A DNA stretch of 64,000 nt from an uncultured Tateyamaria sp. (GCF_947494755.1 NZ_CANLVZ010000005.1:62001-126000), one strand, 5' to 3'. Positions 10,678 to 20,160 are shown, numbered from the stretch's first letter. Notes: generated from the letters alone by a model not told the origin. Translations and numbers: made by a program.

Positions 10678-12024
10678 GTGCATCACTTGCGTTTGAGCCG
10701 TTATTTTCTGCCCGTCTTGAAGGAAAACCCAAGCGAGGCGCAGATTGTCAGCCACCGCTTGATGCTGCGCGCTGGCATGATCAAGCAGGCCAGTGCCGGG
10801 ATTTATTCCTGGCTGCCTTTGGGCTTCAAGGTGCTGCGCAAGATCGAGAATATCGTGCATGAAGAGCAGCAGCGCGCGGGCCACATGCCCATGCTGATGC
10901 CCACGATCCAGTCCGCCGACCTGTGGCGCGAGAGCGGCCGCTATGACGCTTACGGCGCGGAAATGCTCCGCTTCAAGGATCGCCATGAGCGCGACATGCT
11001 GTTCACCCCCACCGCCGAGGAGTTGATCACCGACATCTTCCGCGCGCATGTGGGCAGCTACAAGGATCTGCCCATGACCATGTATCAGATCCAATGGAAA
11101 TTTCGCGACGAGATCCGCCCCCGCTTTGGCGTGATGCGGGGCCGCGAGTTCTTTATGAAGGACGGCTATAATTTCGATCTGACCAAGGAAGACGCGCTGC
11201 ACGCCTATAACCGTCATCTTGTGAGCTACCTGCGCACCTATGAGCGGATGGGCCTGCAGGCGATCCCGATGCGCGCGGATTCCGGCCCCATCGGTGGCGA
11301 CGACACTCACGAGTTCCTTGTGCTGGCCGAAACGGGCGAGAGTGAGGTGTTTTATGACAGCGCCGTCACCGATCTGAGTTTTGGGGATCGTGAGATCGAC
11401 TATGATGATCATGCCCAATGTGCGGGCGTCATGGAGGAGTTCACGAACCTCTATGCCCGCACGGACGAAACCCATGACGAGGCCCTGTTCAACGCCATCC
11501 CCGAAGAACGCCGCCGGATCGCCCGTGGCATCGAGGTCGGTCAGATCTTCTATTTCGGGACCAAATATTCGGACGCTTTGAATGCCGTTGTTCAAGGCCC
11601 CGATGGCAAGCAGGTGCCGGTGCATATGGGCAGCCACGGCATCGGCGTGTCCCGCCTGCTTGGTGCGATCATCGAAGCCAGCCACGACGACAAGGGCATC
11701 ATCTGGCCCGAGGGCGTGACCCCGTATCACTGTGGCATCGTGAACCTCAAACAGGGCGATGCAGAGGAGGACGGGGCCTGTGATGCGCTGTATCAAAGCC
11801 TTACGGCCCTTGGTCTCGAGCCGCTCTATGATGACCGCAATGAGCGTGCGGGGGGCAAGTTTGCCACGATGGACCTGATCGGGTTGCCCTGGCGCATCAC
11901 GGTCGGACCGCGGGGCCTCAAGAACGGTGTGGTCGAGTTGACCTCGCGCCGTACGGGTCAAAGTGAGGAACTGCCACCCGAAGAGGCGGTGAAACGCGTG
12001 GCTGGGATCTACGCAGCCTTATGA
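10678..12024 (+). CDS. proS: Prolyl-tRNA synthetase
   Basis: '[55 protein letters not shown]', '[11 protein letters not shown]', 'KDGYNFD'. Confidence 0.98.
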   Translation: MHHLRLSRYFLPVLKENPSEAQIVSHRLMLRAGMIKQASAGIYSWLPLGFKVLRKIENIVHEEQQRAGHMPMLMPTIQSADLWRESGRYDAYGAEMLRFKDRHERDMLFTPTAEELITDIFRAHVGSYKDLPMTMYQIQWKFRDEIRPRFGVMRGREFFMKDGYNFDLTKEDALHAYNRHLVSYLRTYERMGLQAIPMRADSGPIGGDDTHEFLVLAETGESEVFYDSAVTDLSFGDREIDYDDHAQCAGVMEEFTNLYARTDETHDEALFNAIPEERRRIARGIEVGQIFYFGTKYSDALNAVVQGPDGKQVPVHMGSHGIGVSRLLGAIIEASHDDKGIIWPEGVTPYHCGIVNLKQGDAEEDGACDALYQSLTALGLEPLYDDRNERAGGKFATMDLIGLPWRITVGPRGLKNGVVELTSRRTGQSEELPPEEAVKRVAGIYAAL

Positions 12025-12037
12025 CGGGGCGCGCGCA

Positions 12038-12544
12038 ATGATCTTGCGTGTTCTGGCCCTGATCGGTGGTCTGCTCGGCGGGGCCTCCGCCTCACAATTC
12101 CCCGAGTTTTCGCAGCAATACACGCAGCGCCTCGGCGGTGCGGTGGATGCACTTGCCGAGGTGGTGGCGGATTTCGACGCCTCGGCTACGGCGGCGGGGC
12201 TCAGCCGGGCTGAGGCGCTTGCGCAGATGCAGGGCACCCCGTTTCTGGAGCGGCGGCGGGCCGATATGACCCGCACATTTCAGCGCTATGACACGTTGCG
12301 CACCGATTTGCGGGTGCTGAATGATGCGGGTCCCTTCATGCGGGCCTATCACGGCGCGCGGATGACCGACGCGGATGTGGCCCGGGCCGCGATGCAGGCC
12401 TATCAACCGGCACTGCCACTGAATTTTGCAGGCGCAGTTTTTGCCGCGACAGGCTTTTTCGCAGGGCTGATCGTGACGTCGATCCTTTTGCGCGTGCTGG
12501 CGTGGCCCTTTTCCCGCCGATCCCGCCGCCCTCGCAGGGCTTGA
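12038..12544 (+). CDS. DUF2937 family protein
   Basis: 'FPEFSQQYTQRLGGAVDALAEVV' followed by a C-terminal TM. Confidence 0.75.
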   Translation: MILRVLALIGGLLGGASASQFPEFSQQYTQRLGGAVDALAEVVADFDASATAAGLSRAEALAQMQGTPFLERRRADMTRTFQRYDTLRTDLRVLNDAGPFMRAYHGARMTDADVARAAMQAYQPALPLNFAGAVFAATGFFAGLIVTSILLRVLAWPFSRRSRRPRRA

Positions 12545-12596
12545 CGCGGACCGTCGGTGCCGCCACTTGTGGCCAAACCCCGAGCAGGAGCCGAAA

Positions 12597-13883
12597 ATGG
12601 CCAGCCAAACCACCCCATTTGCCCCGTTTGAGTGGATGATCGCATGGCGCTATCTGCGCGCCCGCCGGGCTGAGGGCGGCGTCAGCACGATGACGTGGAT
12701 CAGCCTGATCGGGATCACGCTCGCCGTTTTTGCGCTGATCGCAACGCTCGCCGTGCGTTCGGGCTTTCGTGCGGAATTTGTCGATACAATCCTCGGGGCC
12801 AATGCTCACGTCACCGTCTACCAAATCGGCGAAGTGACCGAGACGGGGCGCATTGATCGCACCATCGCGGACTACGAGGCGCGTGCTGCTGCATTGCGCG
12901 AGGTGACGGGTGTGACCCGGACCGCGCCTATCGTGCGCGGGCAAGTCATGGCGAACCTGCGCAGCCAGAACGCCGGCGTGCAGGTGTTCGGCATGAGTGC
13001 CGAGGACCTTGCCGGATTGCCCCGCATCGCCGATCCCGAGACATCCGAGGGGGACATCGCGCGTTTCGGTGAAGGGGTCGCCATCGGGTCAGGCGTGGCG
13101 CGCGAGTTGGGCGCGCAGGTCGGGGATCGGATCAAGCTGATCTCGCCCAATGGCGTGCGCACGGCTTTTGGCACCTCCCCGCGCATCAACGCCTACGAGG
13201 TCACCTATATCTTTTCCGCAGGGCGCTATGACATCGACCGGGTGCGGGTTTATCTCCCCCTGGCCGAGGCGCAGTCATTCTTTAACCGCGAAGGGGTGGT
13301 GGACGAGATTGAAGTCATGGTGGAAGAGCCCGAAGAGGTGGCGGACTACCTTGACGATATCCTGATGGTGGCCGGAGAGCGGGCGCAGGTCTGGACCTGG
13401 CGCGACGCCTCGGGCGGTTTCCTGCGCGCGCTCGAGGTCGAGGACAATGTGATGTTCATCATCCTGTCGATCCTTGTGCTGATTGCGGCCATGAACATCG
13501 TGTCGGGCCTGATCATGCTGGTCAAGAACAAGGGGCGCGACATCGGCATTCTGCGCACCATGGGCTTGACTGAAGGGTCGATCCTGCGCGTCTTTTTCAT
13601 CTGCGGCGCATTCACCGGCATCATCGGTACGGCGATGGGGGTGATCCTGGGCTGCCTGTTCGCGATCTATATCGACCCGCTGTTTTCCTTCGTGAATTAC
13701 GTGATGGGGGGCGGGGTTTGGGATCCGTCGATCAGAGGCATCTATGCCCTACCGGCCGAGTTGCACCTTGGCGACGTGCTGAGCGCGGTGGCGCTGTCAC
13801 TGGGCCTCTCCTTTGTCGTGACCATCTTTCCGGCGCGCCGAGCGGCCCGGATGAACCCGGTTGAGGCGCTGCGTTATGAGTGA
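12597..13883 (+). CDS. lolC: Lipoprotein-releasing ABC transporter permease (LolC/LolE)
   Basis: '[37 protein letters not shown]', '[35 protein letters not shown]', '[18 protein letters not shown]'. Confidence 0.95.
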   Translation: MASQTTPFAPFEWMIAWRYLRARRAEGGVSTMTWISLIGITLAVFALIATLAVRSGFRAEFVDTILGANAHVTVYQIGEVTETGRIDRTIADYEARAAALREVTGVTRTAPIVRGQVMANLRSQNAGVQVFGMSAEDLAGLPRIADPETSEGDIARFGEGVAIGSGVARELGAQVGDRIKLISPNGVRTAFGTSPRINAYEVTYIFSAGRYDIDRVRVYLPLAEAQSFFNREGVVDEIEVMVEEPEEVADYLDDILMVAGERAQVWTWRDASGGFLRALEVEDNVMFIILSILVLIAAMNIVSGLIMLVKNKGRDIGILRTMGLTEGSILRVFFICGAFTGIIGTAMGVILGCLFAIYIDPLFSFVNYVMGGGVWDPSIRGIYALPAELHLGDVLSAVALSLGLSFVVTIFPARRAARMNPVEALRYE

Positions 13884-14565
13884 TCCGGTTCTTGAGCTCA
13901 GCGACATCACCAAGACCTACAACAAGGGCGCACCGAACGCGGTGGACGTGCTGCTGGGAATCACGCTGGATGTGGCCCCGGGCGAGGTCGTGGCGCTGGT
14001 GGCCCCCTCTGGTGCGGGCAAATCCACGCTCCTGCACATTGCGGGGCTGCTGGACACGCCGGACACGGGCACAGTGGCGTTGTCGGGCCAGAACCTCACC
14101 GGGCAGTCGGATCGGCGGCGCACCTTGGCGCGGCGTGCGGATGTCGGGTTCATTTATCAATTCCACCACCTGCTGCCCGAGTTCTCTGCGCTGGAAAACA
14201 TCGTCTTGCCGCAACTGAGTGCGGGTGTGTCCAAAGCGGAGGCCGAGACCCGAGCGACAGCGCTGCTCGACAAGGTCGGGGTGGCCCACCGTGCCCATCA
14301 CCGCCCCGCCGAGTTGTCGGGCGGCGAACAACAACGGGTCGCCTTCTGCCGTGCATTGGCCAATGGGCCCAAGCTGCTGCTTGCCGACGAGCCGACCGGC
14401 AACCTTGATCCAACAACGTCCGATCAGGTGTTTGGCGCGCTGATGACACTGGTGCGTGACACCGGGCTGTCAGCGCTGATTGCGACCCATAATCTCGAAC
14501 TGGCGGGGCGTATGGACCGGATTGTGCGCCTGGATGCAGGACGGCTGAGCGCGGGCTCCACCTGA
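13876..14565 (+). CDS. lolD: Lipoprotein-releasing ABC transporter ATPase
   Basis: Walker A '[12 protein letters not shown]', signature '[15 protein letters not shown]', '[11 protein letters not shown]'; overlaps lolC. Confidence 0.95.
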   Translation: MSDPVLELSDITKTYNKGAPNAVDVLLGITLDVAPGEVVALVAPSGAGKSTLLHIAGLLDTPDTGTVALSGQNLTGQSDRRRTLARRADVGFIYQFHHLLPEFSALENIVLPQLSAGVSKAEAETRATALLDKVGVAHRAHHRPAELSGGEQQRVAFCRALANGPKLLLADEPTGNLDPTTSDQVFGALMTLVRDTGLSALIATHNLELAGRMDRIVRLDAGRLSAGST

Positions 14566-14646
14566 CGGAGCCTGTGGTCAACAAGGGCATCTCGGCTTTA
14601 CCCTCTGTTAGGGATTCATAGTTAACCCATTCGCAAGAGGTTTGTA

Positions 14647-16008
14647 ATGTCTGCACTTTTGACACTTTTGCTTGTCGGGTTCAGCCCGTTTATCGCCATT
14701 ATCGACAAGTCCGACCCGTCGGATGGTCCCGACGACGAAGTGGCCGATGCGGACGCCCCCGAAAGCGTAACGCCAGAAACCGAGCCGTCGATCCCGGACC
14801 CGGCAGCGATGGGCGTGGCCCTGACCGGCAGTGAAGAAAACGAGATGCAGATCGGCACCGTGTTGAATGACACGCTGAGCGGTCTTGGCGGTGCGGACAC
14901 CCAGACCGGCAATGCGGGCGATGACCTGATTGATGGGGGCGACGGCAATGATGTGCAAAGCGGCAACGCAGGTGACGATACGCTTGACGGAGGGCCTGGC
15001 GACGACGTGATGGATGGCGGTCTTGGCCAGGATATCCTGTTTGGCGGGGCGGGTGCGGACGCAATTGATGGCGCAAGCGGCAATGACACCTTGTCGGGTG
15101 GTGATGCGGCGGGGCCAATGGACGGCGCATCTGACACGCTTGACGGTGGGCCCGGCCAGGATGTCCTGATCCTGTCGGATACGGATCAGGGGATTGGCGG
15201 TCTGGCGGCGGATCGCTTTACCCTTGGCGTGGCCGAGACGGGGGCGATCACCATCATCGATTTCGACACGGACGAAGACGTGCTGGCCATCGAACAGGAC
15301 CCCGATGATCCGGTGGCGGTCGACAGCCAGACGGTGACGCCGGACGGGTTGCTGATCACCTTCGATTCCGGCGCGACCGTCTTGCTTGAAGGGGTGAGCG
15401 CGCCGATTGATGTGGCCACCATCGATTTTGTCGATGTCGAGGATGATACGCCCGACGTTGTCACCTTCGAGGGCAATGACGGGGACGAAATCTTGGGTGC
15501 CCCGGCACCCGGCCAATCGTTGAATGCCGATCTGGCGGGCGGGGATGATGCAGCCACTGGCGGTGATGGCAACGACACGATTGAGGGCGGCACCGGTGCA
15601 GACACACTTACGGGCGGCGCGGGCAATGATATCCTGTTTGCCACCAGTGCGGATACGACCGAAGCGTCTGATACGGATGTCGACAGTCTTGAGGGCGGTC
15701 TGGGCGACGACACGCTGGTTCTGGGCACGGCGGATATTGCCGATGGCGGAGCCGGGGCGGATACGTTTGTTTTGCGTCAGGATGTCAGCGACACAGTGAC
15801 CATAGGCGACTTTGATGCTGCGCTTGATGCATTGGTGGTCGAGGCGGATGATACGGGCACTGTCTCGGTGACGGGCCAAGAGGTCGTGGCCGCCGGTCTG
15901 CTGATCACGCTCAGCACAGGCGGTGTGATCGAGTTGCGCGGCCAGACAGTGGCGCTTGACCCCGACGACATACGCATCGAGAGCCCCGGAACGTCCAGCG
16001 CGGCTTGA
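14647..16008 (+). CDS. RTX-type (hemolysin-type calcium-binding repeat) protein with N-terminal hydrophobic segment
   Basis: Multiple GGxGxDxxx nonapeptides ('GGAGADAIDGASGNDTLSGGD', 'GGTGADTLTGGAGNDILFA'); N-term 'MSALLTLLLVGFSPFIAII'. Confidence 0.9.
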   Translation: MSALLTLLLVGFSPFIAIIDKSDPSDGPDDEVADADAPESVTPETEPSIPDPAAMGVALTGSEENEMQIGTVLNDTLSGLGGADTQTGNAGDDLIDGGDGNDVQSGNAGDDTLDGGPGDDVMDGGLGQDILFGGAGADAIDGASGNDTLSGGDAAGPMDGASDTLDGGPGQDVLILSDTDQGIGGLAADRFTLGVAETGAITIIDFDTDEDVLAIEQDPDDPVAVDSQTVTPDGLLITFDSGATVLLEGVSAPIDVATIDFVDVEDDTPDVVTFEGNDGDEILGAPAPGQSLNADLAGGDDAATGGDGNDTIEGGTGADTLTGGAGNDILFATSADTTEASDTDVDSLEGGLGDDTLVLGTADIADGGAGADTFVLRQDVSDTVTIGDFDAALDALVVEADDTGTVSVTGQEVVAAGLLITLSTGGVIELRGQTVALDPDDIRIESPGTSSAA

Positions 16009-16071
16009 CGGGTGCCCATCCTTTTGCTCTGACTGTGCGTCGCGGCCATCGCCGCCAGGGACGAGCAGCGC

Positions 16072-17058
16072 ATGACACAAATCACTTCGGCAGAGATTGA
16101 ACGGACCGTGCAGGCCGCATTGATGGGGCACGGGGCCGGGGCCTTTGCCGCGGCCGAGGTGGCCCGGGCCGTGGCGCGTGCCGAAGCGGCGGGCAACCGC
16201 ATCTGTGGCCTCTACTACCTCGAAAGCTACTGCCAGCAGCTTGAGACGGGGCGGGTACAGGGCGACGTGGTCCCTGTTGTGACCGCGCCCCGCCCGGCAA
16301 CGGTTCATGTGGATGCGCTGATGGGATTTGCGCAACCGGCCTTTGCCTACGGGCTGGCCCCGGCGCTTGATGCTGCGCGCCAGTTCGGGGTGGCCACACT
16401 GGCGGTGGGTCATGCGCATACCTGCACGTCCTTGGGCTATTTCACCGAGCAGATTGCGCGCGCGGGTATGATCGGGCTCGGGATGACCAACGCCTCGCCC
16501 ATTGTGGCTCCCCCGGGGGGGAAGACCCGCATGATCGGGACCAACCCCATCGCCTTTTCCGTACCGGACGGAGAGGGTGGCCTCGCCATGCAGTTTGACC
16601 AGTCCACAACGACCGTGGCCTTGGGCAAGATCACTATGGCCAAGGCGGCAGGCCAGCCCATCCCGCTTGGCTGGGCGCTGGACAAGGACGGCGCGCCCAC
16701 AACCGACCCCGAGGCGGCATTGGCAGGATCGCTGGTGTCGATGGGGGGGTACAAAGGCTGGGGCTTTGGGCTGATGGCCGAACTGTTGACCGCAGGGCTG
16801 GCAGGTGGCGTGCTGAGCCGTGATGTCAAACCGCTCAAAGCGCCTGACGGGCCGCCCCATAATCTGGGCCAGTTCTATGTCCTGATCGACCCAAGCACGT
16901 CCGGCGTGTTCACGGACCGGGTTGCGCAGCTGACGGAGATGGTGGGTGAGGACGAAGGCGCACGCCTGCCCGGTCAGAACCGGGTCCTGGCTGATCCGAT
17001 CGAGCTTGATCCCGCCGCATGGGAACAGGCGCAGGCATTGGCAGCCAAAAACGCCTGA
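16072..17058 (+). CDS. Ldh family oxidoreductase (malate/L-lactate/ureidoglycolate dehydrogenase-like)
   Basis: 'VDALMGFAQPAFAYGLA', 'GHAHTCTSLGYFTEQIARAGMIGLGMTNASPIVAPPGGKTRMIGTNPIAFSVP', 'GGYKGWGFGLMAELLTAGLAGG'. Confidence 0.93.
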   Translation: MTQITSAEIERTVQAALMGHGAGAFAAAEVARAVARAEAAGNRICGLYYLESYCQQLETGRVQGDVVPVVTAPRPATVHVDALMGFAQPAFAYGLAPALDAARQFGVATLAVGHAHTCTSLGYFTEQIARAGMIGLGMTNASPIVAPPGGKTRMIGTNPIAFSVPDGEGGLAMQFDQSTTTVALGKITMAKAAGQPIPLGWALDKDGAPTTDPEAALAGSLVSMGGYKGWGFGLMAELLTAGLAGGVLSRDVKPLKAPDGPPHNLGQFYVLIDPSTSGVFTDRVAQLTEMVGEDEGARLPGQNRVLADPIELDPAAWEQAQALAAKNA

Positions 17059-17062
17059 GGCG

Positions 17063-17497
17063 CTAGGCCTGCTGCGTCAGCCAGACTCCCGCCGCCATCA
17101 TCGCGATACCTGCAATCCGAGCAGCACCAAGGGCTGTTGCCTGCGCACCGAACAGTCCGAAATGATCAATGGCGGCGGCACTGATCAACTGCCCGAGCAA
17201 CACAAAGAACACCGCATTGCCGATCCCGAAATGGGGGGCGATATAGGTGATCGACAGCACGTAAAACGCGATCAGCGCACCGGCCAGAAACAGATGCTTG
17301 GGCGCCTCTGCCAGCCGCACAAGGCCCTGAGCGCCGGTGGCTGCAAATACAATGCCCGATGTGGTCAGCGCGACGAGAAACAGGACGGTTGCAGCCGCCG
17401 CAGGACTGCCAAGGCGCACCCCAAGGGCCGCGTTCAACGCCGCCAGGATCGGAATGCCGATCCCGGCCAGCAGCATGATCATCGCATAATGCGCCAT
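17063..17497 (-). CDS. DMT family transporter (YdcZ/DUF606-like)
   Basis: Short 4-TM protein 'MLLAGIGIPILAALNAALGVRLGSPAAAATVLFLVAL...'. Confidence 0.85.
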   Translation of the reverse strand: MAHYAMIMLLAGIGIPILAALNAALGVRLGSPAAAATVLFLVALTTSGIVFAATGAQGLVRLAEAPKHLFLAGALIAFYVLSITYIAPHFGIGNAVFFVLLGQLISAAAIDHFGLFGAQATALGAARIAGIAMMAAGVWLTQQA

Positions 17498-17545
17498 CGT
17501 TCCCCTTTCTTCGCAGTGGCGGACGACACGTCCGCCTTACGGTCT

Positions 17546-18226
17546 CTATCCACAGATGCCGTCCAATTCGACCCCGTCCCAGGGCAGGCGCACGTCTTGC
17601 TGGCGCGATTGGGGCAGGGGGGCCACGGGCATGGCCCTGGCGATCAGGGCGTGCAGCCGTTTGGTTCGCGGGGCCTGCGGGGCCAGCGCACGACAGCAAA
17701 CGAATTCTTCTACGATGGAGCCTTGCTGCTCGAACCCAAAGTCGCCGAACACCCGGTCTTCGGCGATATCAAAGAGGTACGGATCCGCCCCGATCTGATG
17801 CTCACGCGCGGCCCTGAGGGGGGAGTATCCGGTGGTCTTGCGGTTTTGCCACTGCCACACATGTGTCAGCTCGTGGGCCAGCAACATCGCGGCAATCAGA
17901 TTGATCTCGTCGGGGTAGTCGGGCACGTAATCGTCCAGATACCAATCCTCATCGAACAGCACCGTGCGCCACAAGGCGACAGCCGCCGGCTTGGCTGTGA
18001 CGATTTCGGAGGTGGGCGGGGGCAGGATCAATTCGCGGCAAGTCGTGCGGGGCCGGGCCTTGCGCCGAAAGGTGACGGCGCGCGTGGGGGCCCCGTCCAC
18101 GATCCGCACCTTGTCGACGTTCAGCGCGTCCCCGTGGATGGTCGCCGAAAAGGCCCGTTCAGTCTCGGTCAGGGGGCGGCCACAGCTCACCAGAAGTGTC
18201 AGGATAAGGAACGCGCGCAAAAACAT
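17546..18226 (-). CDS. Putative lipoprotein with HEXXH metallopeptidase-like motif
   Basis: Lipobox-like 'ILTLLVSCGRPL' and 'AAMLLAHELTHVWQWQNRKTTGYSPLRAAREHQIGADPY'. Start at MFLRAF (18226). Confidence 0.7.
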   Translation of the reverse strand: MFLRAFLILTLLVSCGRPLTETERAFSATIHGDALNVDKVRIVDGAPTRAVTFRRKARPRTTCRELILPPPTSEIVTAKPAAVALWRTVLFDEDWYLDDYVPDYPDEINLIAAMLLAHELTHVWQWQNRKTTGYSPLRAAREHQIGADPYLFDIAEDRVFGDFGFEQQGSIVEEFVCCRALAPQAPRTKRLHALIARAMPVAPLPQSRQQDVRLPWDGVELDGICG

Positions 18227-18278
18227 GGCCCCAGTAGGGGGCAGATCGGGACGGGGATCAAGTCGCGAATGCGTGTTT

Positions 18279-18689
18279 CTAGTCGGGCACCGCAAAGGTG
18301 GCCGTGGCCAGCGCCACCGCCTTGCCCATCGGCAACGCGCTGAGGGTGCAGCGGGCAAAGATCAGCGCCCGACCTGCGCGGGTGATCTCGGCCTCTGCCA
18401 GGATCGTATCGCCCGTCGCAGGGCGCAGGAACTGGGTGTCGAGCGTAACGGTCGCCACCGGGGCCAACCGCCCCAGATGCACCGCCGTGGCCAGGACCAT
18501 CGCAGTATCCGCCATCGCGGTCAGCGCCTGACCCGACACGATCCCGCCCACCCGGGCGATTTCGGGCGTAATCGGCATATCCAGCGTCACCCCGTCGGGG
18601 CCTGCATCATGCACGGTCGGGGCCAACGCGAGGACCCACGGCGCAAAATTGTCCTCAAGAAAGTGTTGTATATCAGGTACGTCCATCAT
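18279..18689 (-). CDS. PaaI family (hotdog-fold) thioesterase
   Basis: 'VGGIVSGQALTAMADTAMVLATAVHLGRLAPVATVTLDTQFLRPATGDTILAEAEITRAGRALIFARCTL'. Confidence 0.88.
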   Translation of the reverse strand: MMDVPDIQHFLEDNFAPWVLALAPTVHDAGPDGVTLDMPITPEIARVGGIVSGQALTAMADTAMVLATAVHLGRLAPVATVTLDTQFLRPATGDTILAEAEITRAGRALIFARCTLSALPMGKAVALATATFAVPD

Positions 18690-18832
18690 GGGGGCACCAT
18701 GACGCCAAGCGACGGCGCTGACAAGATGTCGCGGCCCCGTGAACAGAGGTGAAGAAAGCGGGGTTTATGTGTCAGAGCGTCGCACCCACCTGTTCTTCAT
18801 GATCGCAGGGGATGGCCCCCGCGGCACACACC

Positions 18833-18862
18833 GCAGGCCCCGGTTCAGACAACAGGGCCTGC
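18833..18862 (+). other. Perfect 8-bp hairpin immediately upstream of the SD of the 26-codon ORF
   Basis: GCAGGCCC (18833-18840), 14-nt loop, GGGCCTGC (18855-18862). Confidence 0.5.
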
Positions 18863-18880
18863 TTGGAAAGGAAAAGACCG

Positions 18881-18961
18881 ATGGAAAAAGTAATCATTCC
18901 GACCGTGTTTGGATTTGCCGCCATGATGAGCCTGTGGGCCGTGGTTGGCGTCGTGGCCTGA
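18881..18961 (+). CDS. Small putative membrane peptide, 26 aa: MEKVIIPTVFGFAAMMSLWAVVGVVA
   Basis: ATG preceded by purine-rich SD 'TTGGAAAGGAAAAGACCG'; single hydrophobic helix; not in the supplied ORF track (below size cutoff). Confidence 0.55.
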   Translation: MEKVIIPTVFGFAAMMSLWAVVGVVA

Positions 18962-19020
18962 GGGTCCGACCAAAGGTTTCGCGTTGCTGGTGCCTGGACG
19001 TCCCGGCGTGCGAAAACAGC

Positions 19021-19071
19021 GGCGGCGGAGGGTCCTTCCGGTTCCCTCATCAGAGTTGGACCCCCGCCGCC
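19021..19071 (+). other. Long near-perfect hairpin, possible structured RNA segment
   Basis: GGCGGCGGAGGGTCC (19021-19035) / GGACCCCCGCCGCC (19058-19071), one-base bulge. Confidence 0.55.
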
Positions 19072-19141
19072 ATACCGTTGCCCCTGAATTGCCCCGCTTT
19101 GGTAAATGATCGTTAACGTTGGTGGTGGCATACCGAGCCTC

Positions 19142-19165
19142 GATGACACGCTGGTCGTTGTCATC
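19142..19165 (+). other. Stem-loop in the same intergenic region
   Basis: GATGACA (19142-19148) / TGTCATC (19159-19165), perfect 7-bp arms with further pairing in the loop. Confidence 0.4.
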
Positions 19166-19185
19166 CTAGTTTGGTGGAGAGTTTG

Positions 19186-19216
19186 AGCGGAGGCGAAAGC
19201 CTTCGCTTTTCTTCTT
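19186..19216 (+). terminator. Rho-independent terminator with GAAA tetraloop
   Basis: AGCGGAGGC-GAAA-GCCTTCGCT (9 bp including one G-U) followed by TTTCTTCTT. Confidence 0.8.
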
Positions 19217-19219
19217 GAA

Positions 19220-19810
19220 TTGCAGTTTAAACCAAGCTGCTGTTTTGTTGTTGAAGGCCATGGTTTAGTTAGCTATTTGGATCCGGTGGACACGCCAATC
19301 GATACTTCGCTTTTGCTTCAACTATATGCTTGGCCAGGCTATGATTTCTGGGGAGTGTTGCTTGCATTAGTAGGTTTTTCAGCCTCGGTTCTATTTTCGC
19401 GGTCAGCAAATTCGTCCGCAAAAGCAGCAAGGTTGGCCGCTGAGAACGCGTGGCAATCGTTTGGAGTAGTTGACGCAACTGGGCGACTGGGTGTTGTTCA
19501 GAAAAGTTTGACGGAAATCCGTTTGCGGGCTGAGCGAGGTGAATGGAGCCAAGCCTCCGAAAGTTGTGAGTCGGTCCGCATAGCAGTTGCAACACACTTA
19601 ACCTCAGAAAGACTATCCCTTTCGGAGGAAGCTAAGAAAAGCCTAACAGGATTACAGAGCCAGATGGCTACACTTCAAAAAACAGCAAACGAAATTTTGC
19701 ATAACCAAGCCGATTACGATCTTGTAAAGATTAAGACCATCTTGTCTAAACTTTCCGAAAGTGTCGCGAAGGTACTGACTGAGCTTCAAGAAAAGTTGGA
19801 GAGAAACTGA
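19220..19810 (+). CDS. Unknown AT-rich-island protein: one TM segment then long coiled-coil region
   Basis: 'YDFWGVLLALVGFSASVLFSRSANSSAKAARLAAENAWQSFGV...' then Leu/Lys/Glu-rich heptads. The TTG at 19220 sits directly after the terminator T-tract, so the true start may be further in (e.g. GTG at 19286). Confidence 0.7.
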   Translation: MQFKPSCCFVVEGHGLVSYLDPVDTPIDTSLLLQLYAWPGYDFWGVLLALVGFSASVLFSRSANSSAKAARLAAENAWQSFGVVDATGRLGVVQKSLTEIRLRAERGEWSQASESCESVRIAVATHLTSERLSLSEEAKKSLTGLQSQMATLQKTANEILHNQADYDLVKIKTILSKLSESVAKVLTELQEKLERN

Positions 19811-20160
19811 TGTCCGAAAAGTGGGTTCAATTGGTCGACAGAGTGCTGGATTTGACAAACGCCGGAAAATTAGAATGGCAAGAGACCTCAGATTCTGACA
19901 TCTATCAAGTTGTTCTTGGTAAGAATGTACTGGATTTTGAGTCTGAGATGTTTGGTAATGGGTATAGTTTTAAGTTGCGGGGCCCCCATGGCAATATTGT
20001 TGAAAGTTTCTCAGCAAATGAGTTAACAGATATTTCCAACAAGAACTATTTTGATGCTTCGCAAAAATTAGTAACTCTCATTGAGCGGCAGATATCTGGA
20101 AAAGATCAATTGCTGGACGAAGTAATTGCAGAGCTTGACAAATTTAGGGACAAATTTTAG
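19810..20160 (+). CDS. Unknown small soluble protein, second gene of AT-rich cassette
   Basis: TGATG overlap with the upstream gene at 19808-19812; 116 aa 'MSEKWVQLVDRVLDLTNAGKLEWQETSDSDIYQVV...'; stop abuts the parE stop (TAG|CTA). Confidence 0.75.
   Translation: MSEKWVQLVDRVLDLTNAGKLEWQETSDSDIYQVVLGKNVLDFESEMFGNGYSFKLRGPHGNIVESFSANELTDISNKNYFDASQKLVTLIERQISGKDQLLDEVIAELDKFRDKF

Noticed and set aside
9027-10862. 611-aa plus-strand ORF
   Set aside because: Antisense to the Hda-like and AI-2E genes and overlaps proS in another frame; His/Gln-rich shadow composition.
10654-11961. 435-aa minus-strand ORF opposite proS
   Set aside because: proS is unambiguous on the plus strand; this is a shadow frame.
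14890-15140. Direct nucleotide repeats
   Set aside because: Explained by RTX nonapeptide coding (GGxGxDxxx), not an independent DNA repeat.
14608-16860. 750-aa minus-strand ORF
   Set aside because: Antisense shadow of the RTX gene and Ldh-family gene; composition is Arg/His/Gly-rich typical of high-GC antisense frames and no known domain is visible.
18739-19116. 125-aa plus-strand ORF spanning the small-peptide region
   Set aside because: Arg/Gly/Pro-rich with no recognisable domain and runs through the hairpins; the 26-codon ORF in another frame has the better SD and a coherent hydrophobic product.
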